Part shown: positions 1 to 5,002 of the stretch, one piece after another | Layout of the letters: every line of letters begins with the position of its first letter | Numbering within the stretch: the stretch's first letter is position 1 | Source of the DNA: Spirochaetales bacterium | GTDB lineage: Bacteria; Spirochaetota; Spirochaetia; DSM-16054; Sediminispirochaetaceae | Direction: 5' to 3' | DNA: 6,077 nucleotides | NCBI GenBank assembly: GCA_021767325.1 | Contig: JAASTM010000163.1 | Coordinates: forward strand, 1 to 6,077 | The notes under the pieces: generated by a model | What the model was told of the DNA's origin: nothing | What the model saw: only the letters and a program-made list of their open reading frames with translations | The model's database searches: none | Position numbers and translations under genes: made by a program

Positions 1-581
1 CCACCCTTGCCTTTGACGGTAATCCTGAACACATCCATAGTCGCCATTACCGGTCCGGCCTGCACTCCGATCAAGCCGCTCTTCACCGGCGTCCAGATAT
101 GCACGGCCATAGCCGCATCCGGTTCAGGGTTCTTCAATACACCCTGCTCGATCAGGATCTCAGCTCCAGCGATTTCTTCATTTGGTTGAAAGATAAACTT
201 GATACGACCGGATATCTGATCCTGCATTCCGGTGAGAATCTTTGCGGCTACCAGCAGCATGGCCGTATGGGCATCGTGTCCGCAGGCATGCATACATCCG
301 TCATTCTGTGATTTATAGGGGACATCGTTCTCTTCCTGTATCGGAAGTGCGTCCATATCGGCACGCAAAAGGAGGGTCGGCCCGGGACGGGCCCCTTCGA
401 GGGTGGCTACAACTCCCGTTTTCGCCACCCTCTCAGGTGTAAGACCAATATCTTTCAAATATTGTTCTACTTTGTCAGCGGTTCGGTACTCTTCAAATCC
501 AAGCTCGGGATGCATGTGAAAGTCGCGTCGCAGTTCAATCAATTCGTCTTTCAATGCCGCCACTTGGTCTTTTACTGCCAT
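1..581 (-). CDS. M20D-family metal-dependent amidohydrolase (N-acyl-amino-acid / hippurate-hydrolase-like), 3' end outside the window
   Basis: This is the N-terminal 193 residues of a cytoplasmic M20D amidohydrolase (family length about 390), cut by the window edge just after a KGKGG stretch, where the family's dimerisation domain begins. Seen: RRDFHMHPELGFEE at 18-31, RADMDALP at 73-80, GCMHACGHDAHTA at 95-107 with metal ligands Cys100 and His102, FQPNEE at 131-136 with the catalytic/ligand Glu pair 135-136, and His161 in AVHIW. The family splits N-acyl or amide bonds: hippurate, indole-acetyl amino acids, N-acetyl-diaminopimelate. It starts 11 nt after the asd stop. AAGGA directly abuts the ATG and GGGCGG lies slightly further up, so translation may depend on coupling to asd. 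No signal peptide is seen. Inferred substrate: an N-acyl (perhaps acetyl) diaminobutyrate-type compound, because of the two genes ahead of it. An N-acetyl-diaminopimelate deacetylase or a general aminoacylase is the main alternative. Confidence 0.88.
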   Translation of the reverse strand, partial: MAVKDQVAALKDELIELRRDFHMHPELGFEEYRTADKVEQYLKDIGLTPERVAKTGVVATLEGARPGPTLLLRADMDALPIQEENDVPYKSQNDGCMHACGHDAHTAMLLVAAKILTGMQDQISGRIKFIFQPNEEIAGAEILIEQGVLKNPEPDAAMAVHIWTPVKSGLIGVQAGPVMATMDVFRITVKGKG

Positions 582-592
582 TCCTTACCGCC

Positions 593-1615
593 CTATATTA
601 CGTTTCTCTCGAGCAGCGTTTCCGCCACCTGTACCGCGTTTAGTGCCGCACCCTTGCGGATGTTGTTCGACACGACCCACAGGTTCAGTCCGTTATCGAC
701 TGTTTTGTCTTCACGAACCCGGCCGACCATGGTCAGGTCCTCGTCGTTGCTCATCAGCGGGGTGGGATACACCTCGTTATCCGGGTCGTCCACCACCTTC
801 ATGCTCGGGGCCTTGGAGAGAATATCCAGCGCCTTTTCCCGGGTCAGCTTCTGCTCGGTTTCGATGTTCACCGACTCGGAGTGGCCATACCACACCGGTA
901 CCCGTACACAGGTGGCCGATACTTTGACATCCTTGTCCATAATCTTGTGGGTTTCGTTGACCATCTTGTACTCTTCTTTGGTGTAGCCGCCCTCCTGAAA
1001 GACATCGATGTGGGGCAGGCAGTTGAAGGCGATCTGTTTTCCGTACGCCTTCGGTTCCTTCAGTGCACCTGTTTCCAGATACTCCTTAGCCTCTGCCTCC
1101 AGCCCCTTGAAGGCGCTCATTCCTGAGCCCGATACGGCCTGGTAGGTCGAAACCACTACCCTCTTTATCTTAGCATAGTCATGCAGGGGCTTGAGCGCAA
1201 CTAACATCTGGATAGTCGAGCAGTTCGGGTTGGCAATGATGCCCTTGTGCCAGTCCACATCCTGCGGATTCACCTCCGGCACCACCAGGGGGCACTCCGG
1301 GTCCATCCGCCACTGACTGCTGTTGTCCACCACAACCGCACCCTGCTTCACCGCCTCGGGGGCCAGTTTTTCACTGGCATCTCCGCCGGCGGAGAAAATT
1401 GCTACATCGATATCCTTGAAGTTCTCGAACTTGGCCTCCAGAACTTTGTAGGCCTTACCGTTGAACTCGACCTCTTTACCCTCGTTGGCGGCAATGTCCA
1501 GCGGCCGGAACTCGGCCACTGGAAAGTTTCGTCGTTCGAGGGTTTTTATCATTTCGGTGCCGACCATACCCATGGCACCAACTACTGCTACGTTGTATTT
1601 ATCTTTCTTTGCCAT
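593..1615 (-). CDS. asd: Aspartate-semialdehyde dehydrogenase (phosphorylating, NADP-dependent type)
   Basis: Complete at 340 residues, close to the bacterial Asd length of 335-370. It reversibly converts L-4-aspartyl phosphate plus NADPH to L-aspartate 4-semialdehyde in the cytoplasm, the branch point to lysine, threonine, methionine, diaminopimelate and diaminobutyrate. Seen: nucleotide-binding GAMGMVG at 13-19, SAGG at 75-78, VDNSSQWRMD at 96-105, the active-site motif GIIANPNCST with nucleophile Cys132, TYQAVSGSG at 157-165 (Gln159), NETHKI at 220-225, and RVPVWYGHSE with Arg238 and general-base His245. All catalytic residues are present. The NPNCST context resembles the Bacillus-type enzyme. 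AAGGAG lies 8 nt before the ATG and overlaps the aminotransferase stop codon, so the pair is probably translationally coupled. Its place between a diaminobutyrate-type aminotransferase and an amidohydrolase, rather than beside lysC or dapA, suggests a pathway-dedicated copy; a second housekeeping asd elsewhere would be expected if so. Confidence 0.97.
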   Translation of the reverse strand: MAKKDKYNVAVVGAMGMVGTEMIKTLERRNFPVAEFRPLDIAANEGKEVEFNGKAYKVLEAKFENFKDIDVAIFSAGGDASEKLAPEAVKQGAVVVDNSSQWRMDPECPLVVPEVNPQDVDWHKGIIANPNCSTIQMLVALKPLHDYAKIKRVVVSTYQAVSGSGMSAFKGLEAEAKEYLETGALKEPKAYGKQIAFNCLPHIDVFQEGGYTKEEYKMVNETHKIMDKDVKVSATCVRVPVWYGHSESVNIETEQKLTREKALDILSKAPSMKVVDDPDNEVYPTPLMSNDEDLTMVGRVREDKTVDNGLNLWVVSNNIRKGAALNAVQVAETLLERNVI

Positions 1616-1627
1616 AGTGTATGCTCC

Positions 1628-3010
1628 TTATTTCAGCTTACCGGCTTCGATATCTTTGATCACTCCGCTGAGGATCTCGATGCCCTTCATCAGATACTCC
1701 TCGGTAATCACCAGCGGCGGCAGCAGACGGGCCACGTTCCCGTGGTGGCCGCCGACCTCGATCATCACGCCGCGCTGATGGCCGTATTTTCGTACCATCT
1801 TGGCGTAGTCGGATGCCGGTTCCTTGGTCTTCTTGTCCTTTACCATTTCGATGGCCATCATCAGGCCGATTCCCCGGGACTCGCCCACGATGGAGCTCTC
1901 GGCTTCCAGTTTCTTCAGCGGTTTCATGGCTTTTTCACCCAGCTCAAGGGCCCGTTCGGGAATCTGGTTTTCGCTCATCCACTTCAGGGCCGCGTGTCCG
2001 GCGGCAAATGCCACCATGTTACCGCGGAAGGTACCGATGGTCTTTCCGGCCGGCCAGGTGTTGAGCTTCTCTTTATAGGCAATTGCCGAAATCGGGAAAC
2101 CTACCCCGCCGAGGGCCTTACTCATGGTAATGATGTCGGGAACGATGTCGAAATGTTCGAAGGCGAACATCTTTCCGGTTCTTCCCAGCCCGGACTGGAT
2201 CTCATCGCAGATCATGATCACATCGTGCTTGTCGCAGATCTCGCGAACCCGCTTCATGAAACGAGTGGTCGGAATAACAGTTCCGCCCTCGCCCTGCACT
2301 GACTCGAGAATAACCGCCGCTGGTTTCGAATAACCGGAGTGGCTGTCGCTCAGTACGCGTTCGAGGTTCTCGGCTGCCTGCAGATCCACATCCTCATCGG
2401 GGCAACCGAAGGGGTTGCGGTACTTGTAGGGAAAGGGAATAAACTGCGCACCCGGCATGAGCGGTCCGAGTCCGTCGCGGTGACTGCTGTCGGTGGTCAG
2501 TGCCAGCGAACCACCGGTCATGCCGTGGTAGGCACCTTCGAAAGCCAGAATATTCCAGCGCCCGGTGTTGTAGCGGGCCAGTTTGATTGCCTGCTCAACC
2601 GCATCCGAGCCGGTCGGTCCGCCGAAGAACACACGATTGAGCTCTTTCGGCAACAGTCCGCCTAACAGCTCTACCATCTTCTGACGGGTTTCGGAGGGGA
2701 TGTCCAGCGTGTGCGTAACATCATCGATCTGCTTGTGAGCAGCTTCCAATACATCCGGATGTCCATGGCCAACCGCCATTACGCCGGCTCCGCCGAACAT
2801 ATCGATATACACATTTCCGTCCACATCTTCTAGTGTGGCGCCTTTGCCGCGTTTGAGGGCCATCGGCATACCCTTAGGATAGCTGACTACTGAACTCTCA
2901 TGTTCACTTTGATATGTGAGAATCTCCTGGCTCTTTGGGCCCGGAGGGGTCACCTTGATTTGAGGTGCTCCTTCTAATGAAAGTTTTGCTAATTCTTGTT
3001 CAGAAATCAT
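1628..3010 (-). CDS. Class-III PLP aminotransferase, diaminobutyrate--2-oxoglutarate transaminase type
   Basis: Complete at 460 residues. Fold-type I, class III aminotransferase. Seen: the N-terminal block PGPKSQEIL (23-31) and ESSVVSYP (38-45), PLP-phosphate loop GPTGSDAVE (131-139), aromatic-stacking YHG (161-163), EGGTVIP (241-247), ICDEIQSGLGRTG (267-279) with pyridine-N-binding Asp269, Schiff-base Lys298 in MSKAL, and TFRGN (327-331) after a TWPAGK segment. The PTGSDA, TWxxG and TFRGN signatures and the length match the Dat/EctB/DoeD group, which moves an amino group between glutamate and aspartate semialdehyde to interconvert it with L-2,4-diaminobutyrate. It is longer than typical EctB (about 420). 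AGGAGG 6 nt before the ATG fixes the start. It is first in the operon with asd (12-nt gap) and the amidohydrolase. The adjacent Asd makes or consumes its presumed substrate, which supports the call. The substrate is inferred; another omega-amino acid is possible. Confidence 0.93.
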   Translation of the reverse strand: MISEQELAKLSLEGAPQIKVTPPGPKSQEILTYQSEHESSVVSYPKGMPMALKRGKGATLEDVDGNVYIDMFGGAGVMAVGHGHPDVLEAAHKQIDDVTHTLDIPSETRQKMVELLGGLLPKELNRVFFGGPTGSDAVEQAIKLARYNTGRWNILAFEGAYHGMTGGSLALTTDSSHRDGLGPLMPGAQFIPFPYKYRNPFGCPDEDVDLQAAENLERVLSDSHSGYSKPAAVILESVQGEGGTVIPTTRFMKRVREICDKHDVIMICDEIQSGLGRTGKMFAFEHFDIVPDIITMSKALGGVGFPISAIAYKEKLNTWPAGKTIGTFRGNMVAFAAGHAALKWMSENQIPERALELGEKAMKPLKKLEAESSIVGESRGIGLMMAIEMVKDKKTKEPASDYAKMVRKYGHQRGVMIEVGGHHGNVARLLPPLVITEEYLMKGIEILSGVIKDIEAGKLK

Positions 3011-3016
3011 CTCTTA

Positions 3017-3022
3017 CCTCCT
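3017..3022 (-). promoter_or_regulatory. Strong ribosome-binding site of the aminotransferase gene
   Basis: AGGAGG on the minus strand, 6 nt before the ATG at 3010. It is the best Shine-Dalgarno sequence in the window and fixes the start of the first operon gene. The downstream genes have weaker sites that overlap or follow the preceding stop. Confidence 0.85.
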
Positions 3023-3029
3023 GAAAGTT

Positions 3030-3058
3030 TTTATAACCATATCTCTCAGCGGTAGGAC
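3030..3058 (-). promoter_or_regulatory. Candidate promoter of the aminotransferase-asd-amidohydrolase operon
   Basis: On the minus strand TATAAA (5 of 6 to the sigma-70 -10 consensus) lies at 3035-3030. At 17-bp spacing the -35 position reads GTCCTA (3058-3053), which hardly resembles TTGACA. The predicted transcript would start about 15 nt before the ATG, leaving room for the AGGAGG site. A good -10 with a poor -35 that sits inside an inverted repeat is typical of a promoter that needs an activator or is covered by a regulator, fitting control by the IclR proteins encoded just upstream. No experimental support. Confidence 0.4.
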
Positions 3059-3068
3059 CCTTCGAGAG
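3043..3068. promoter_or_regulatory. Imperfect palindrome over the operon -35 region: candidate IclR operator
   Basis: The plus strand reads CTCTC, agc, GGT, agg, ACC, cttc, GAGAG: nested arms CTCTC/GAGAG and GGT/ACC around nearly the same centre (about 3055). It covers the predicted -35 position of the aminotransferase promoter. A separate 7-bp inverted repeat, GTAGGAC (3052-3058) and GTCCTAC (3090-3096), starts within it. IclR proteins bind DNA as dimers of dimers on such palindromes, so this is a plausible operator. It does not match any IclR box known to me. Confidence 0.35.
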
Positions 3069-3105
3069 GTTTTACAAATTAGTTGCTGTGTCCTACGCAT
3101 GCAAA

Positions 3106-3137
3106 TTCACTGTGGCCATTTCCTGAAACCCAGTGAA
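3106..3137. repeat. Inverted repeat TTCACTG/CAGTGAA with an inner TTTC/GAAA dyad
   Basis: TTCACTG (3106-3112) is repeated inverted and exactly as CAGTGAA (3131-3137), 25 bp centre to centre. Between them TTTC-ct-GAAA (3119-3128) is a second short dyad about 2 bp off the same centre. TTTC/GAAA-type dyads occur in operators of some IclR-family members (KdgR- and IclR-like). It may be a second regulator site for the operon, but short repeats in a 150-bp spacer can also arise by chance. Confidence 0.35.
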
Positions 3138-3144
3138 AGACATG

Positions 3145-3162
3145 GAAGCACTTGTGCGCTTC
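3145..3162 (-). terminator. Hairpin at the end of the second IclR gene; weak or no intrinsic terminator
   Basis: The minus-strand RNA GAAGCGC-acaa-GUGCUUC can form a 7-bp stem (one G-U pair) with a four-base loop, beginning within the TGA stop codon of the regulator gene. No run of U follows, so it lacks the second half of a Rho-independent terminator. It may stabilise the 3' end, attenuate, or do nothing. Confidence 0.25.
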
Positions 3163-4051
3163 AAATAGGCTCACTGTTCTGCCCCAAACGTTCAGAAATC
3201 CGGGCAGCCGCATCTTTCAACGGCAGCCGCAGACTGTTGAGCCGCTCTTCGGTCAGCCGCATGGACGGACCGGATATTGAAATAGTTGCAACCACCTGTC
3301 CGCGATAGTTGAATATGGGTGCAGCCATACTGTTCAAATCGTCACTGAACTCTTTGATTTCATACGCCAGCCCCCGTCTCCCGGAAGTTTCAATCTCTTC
3401 GAGAAACTTTTCACGATCGGTGATTGTTGCGCCTGATCTCGGCTGCATCGGCAGATCAGCGACAAACTCTTCGCGCTGATCTTTCGGAAACCCCGAGAGC
3501 AGTAATTTTCCAGATGCACATGTGTGAACCGGATAGGTATAGGTTACATCCGGGTTGAGTGTGAGGTGGTGAGAGCTCTTGACCTCGTCAATCGCAATCA
3601 CCATGTTCTCAACCAGTACGTTCAAATAGATATTCTCTTCGGCTACTTTCATCAGCTCGATCATTACCGGCTTGGCCACATCCCGCAGGTTTCTGCTGAG
3701 CGGCACGGTGCTCCCGAGCTTGAATAACTTGAATGTGAGCCCGTAGCCGTCCCCCACCTTTTCGATATAGCCGACCTCCAGGAAGGTCGCCAGCAGACGG
3801 TGCACGTTGGCCCGGCTGAATCCAAGCGCTTTTACGATTTCAGTTGGAGATACCGGCTGGTTGTTGCCGATGTACTCCAGCATTTGGAATGCCTTGAGAA
3901 CTGTGGTTGCCAGCACATAGCCTTTTTTTTCGCTATTTGAACGCTTGTTAATATTCTGTAACACATCCTTATTGTGGGGGAGGATTCCGGTTTTGTCAAC
4001 ATTTTTTTTTGCCCCCTTACCCAAACCTGCTGTTCGAAGATTGGTGCTCAT
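3161..4051 (-). CDS. IclR-family transcriptional regulator (proximal to the operon), start uncertain
   Basis: An IclR-type one-component regulator: an N-terminal winged helix-turn-helix binds operator DNA and a C-terminal GAF-like domain binds a small ligand. From this start it has 296 residues, longer than the usual 245-275. Seen: a polar, basic tail (1-45); helices and recognition region VSPTEIVKALGFSRANVHRLLATF (67-90) with a wing to about 105; linker LTFKLFKLGSTVP (105-117); effector domain with PVHTCASGKLLLSGF (174-188) and SMAAPIFNYRGQVVATISISGP (241-262). The ATG at 4051 has no Shine-Dalgarno sequence, and an in-frame TAA lies shortly upstream. GTG at 3964 would give a normal 267-residue protein. 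It probably controls the aminotransferase operon 150 bp downstream, or itself. The first 45 codons contain runs of nine and eight A. Paralogous to the regulator upstream. Its ligand is unknown. Confidence 0.93.
   Translation of the reverse strand: MSTNLRTAGLGKGAKKNVDKTGILPHNKDVLQNINKRSNSEKKGYVLATTVLKAFQMLEYIGNNQPVSPTEIVKALGFSRANVHRLLATFLEVGYIEKVGDGYGLTFKLFKLGSTVPLSRNLRDVAKPVMIELMKVAEENIYLNVLVENMVIAIDEVKSSHHLTLNPDVTYTYPVHTCASGKLLLSGFPKDQREEFVADLPMQPRSGATITDREKFLEEIETSGRRGLAYEIKEFSDDLNSMAAPIFNYRGQVVATISISGPSMRLTEERLNSLRLPLKDAAARISERLGQNSEPI
3971..3999 (-). promoter_or_regulatory. Sigma-70-like promoter inside the 5' end of the second IclR reading frame
   Basis: Minus strand: TTGACA (3999-3994, a perfect -35), a 17-bp spacer, then CACAAT (3976-3971, 4 of 6 including the key A2 and T6). 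The predicted start falls about 7 nt on, at or next to the in-frame GTG at 3964. If real, the protein begins there and the upstream 29 codons are not translated from this transcript. The weak -10 keeps this tentative. Confidence 0.4.
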
Positions 4052-4164
4052 AATAGAGCTAATAACAGTTTATTCACGGTATTAAAAATAAATATGAATA
4101 GGGTGAGCTACTAAAACAAAGGAGTCGATGGCATAATCATGCAAAATAAAAAATTACAGGCTAT
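4052..4164 (-). other. AT-rich 113-bp spacer between the two IclR genes
   Basis: Strongly AT-rich compared with its surroundings. It holds a short dyad GCAT-aatc-ATGC at 4131-4142 and no recognisable terminator hairpin plus T-run after the first regulator. No confident promoter is visible: the best candidates have only 3-4 of 6 matches. The minus strand shares TTTGCATG with the spacer before the aminotransferase gene. It most likely holds control sites for the second regulator. Confidence 0.4.
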
Positions 4165-4941
4165 TCAGCACCAAGCTTCGGAAGACTGGAGAGAGATTTC
4201 TTTGACGGTCTGCAGGAGTCTCGGAATTACCTCTTTCTGCCGGCTCTCGTCGAAGCGATGCGCCGGCCCGGAGATGCTGATGGCCGAACAGACCTGCCCT
4301 CGGCTGTCGACCACCGGGGCGGCTACACAATTCAGCTCCAGACTCAGCTCCTGGCGGTCCATAGCAAAACCCGCAGCGCGCACACGCTGCAGCTCCTGCC
4401 GGAAGTCATCTGCATTAGTAATAGTGTTGGGAGTAGTGGGAGTAAAAACCAGCCGGGAAATCAAGCGCTCCCGCTGCTCGGTCTCGAGGAAGGCTACCAA
4501 CACCTTTCCGAGGGAGGTGTTGTGCAGCGAATCGGTACTGCCGATCGAAGTATCGAGCTTGAGATAATTCACCGGCTCGACCTTGTCTATATACAGAACT
4601 TCATCCTGAAAGAGGACCCCGTTGTTGACCGTCTCTCCAACCGCCTGGGAAAGGTGCAGCATAGGCGGGCGGGCAGCATCGATCAGGTGTTTCCTGTGGG
4701 GAACGGTGTTCCCCAGCTCAAACAGCTTAAAAGTGAGATGGTAGGAACCCTGGGAGGTGTGTTCCACGAGATCCAGCGCTTCCAAAGTAGCCAGCATCCG
4801 GTGTGCATTGGAACGACTGAGATTTAGCTCCTTGGCAACACCGTTGGGCGTTACCTCGCCGTGGCGGCTGATGCATTCGATAATATGGCTGGCCGTCACT
4901 ACAGTAGAGAGGACCTTAGAGTCAGACCTTGCTTGTCCCAT
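4165..4941 (-). CDS. IclR-family transcriptional regulator (distal to the operon)
   Basis: Complete at 258 residues, the standard IclR length. Seen: N-terminal winged helix-turn-helix with VTPNGVAKELNLSRSNAHRMLATL (30-53) and wing to about 70; linker LTFKLFELGNTVP (69-81); effector domain with LHNTSLGKVLVAF (139-151), DRQELSLELNCVAAPVVDSRGQ (195-216) and ISISGPAHRF (221-230), which includes the Cys of the usual CVAAP motif. Start: the ATG at 4941 is the only sensible choice, as an in-frame TAG lies three codons upstream and the next GTG (codon 15) falls in the first helix. GGAGG is 14 nt away, too far for a normal ribosome site, and overlaps the promoter spacer, suggesting leaderless or short-leader translation. 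It shares the linker block with the next regulator, so the two are tandem paralogues. Likely autoregulator and regulator of the downstream genes; ligand unknown. Confidence 0.95.
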   Translation of the reverse strand: MGQARSDSKVLSTVVTASHIIECISRHGEVTPNGVAKELNLSRSNAHRMLATLEALDLVEHTSQGSYHLTFKLFELGNTVPHRKHLIDAARPPMLHLSQAVGETVNNGVLFQDEVLYIDKVEPVNYLKLDTSIGSTDSLHNTSLGKVLVAFLETEQRERLISRLVFTPTTPNTITNADDFRQELQRVRAAGFAMDRQELSLELNCVAAPVVDSRGQVCSAISISGPAHRFDESRQKEVIPRLLQTVKEISLQSSEAWC

Positions 4942-4949
4942 ATGCCAAA

Positions 4950-4978
4950 ACTATACCTCCGGCAAAAGCTCGCGTCAA
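4950..4978 (-). promoter_or_regulatory. Near-consensus sigma-70 promoter of the first IclR gene
   Basis: Minus strand: TTGACG (4978-4973, 5 of 6), exactly 17 bp, then TATAGT (4955-4950, 5 of 6). It is the best promoter match in the window. Only 8 nt separate the -10 box from the ATG at 4941, so transcription should start within about 2 nt of the start codon. The -35 box follows a TGTTGA/TGTTGA direct repeat (4975-4986). Confidence 0.65.
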
Positions 4979-5002
4979 CATCAACACCCCAGGTTTCTAA
5001 TT

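Noticed and set aside
462..986. 174-codon plus-strand open frame with hydrophobic Ser/Phe/Leu-rich translation
   Set aside because: It overlaps the asd 3' end and the amidohydrolase 5' end in antisense. The composition reflects reverse-complemented codons, not a membrane protein.
1247..2302. 351-codon open frame on the plus strand, opposite asd and the aminotransferase
   Set aside because: It lies wholly antisense to two genes with complete catalytic motifs, its translation shows no recognisable family features, and it crosses the junction between the two genes. It is a by-product of codon bias in the true genes.
593..3010. Ectoine biosynthesis cluster (ectABC)
   Set aside because: The aminotransferase and asd would fit, but no EctA acetyltransferase or EctC cyclase is in the window and an M20D hydrolase is not part of that operon. 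Kept only as a relation of substrates.
4131..4142. Short dyad GCAT/ATGC, and TTTGCATG shared by both regulator-side spacers
   Set aside because: Arms of 4 bp and an 8-bp shared word in AT-rich DNA are expected by chance; not enough to call an operator.
4258..4827. 189-codon plus-strand open frame opposite the first IclR gene
   Set aside because: Antisense to a clearly conserved regulator, with no domain or plausible context.
4942..5002. Possible terminator between the unknown gene and the first IclR gene (CACC/GGTG arms)
   Set aside because: Only four base pairs, no T-run, and the stretch is occupied by the regulator promoter.
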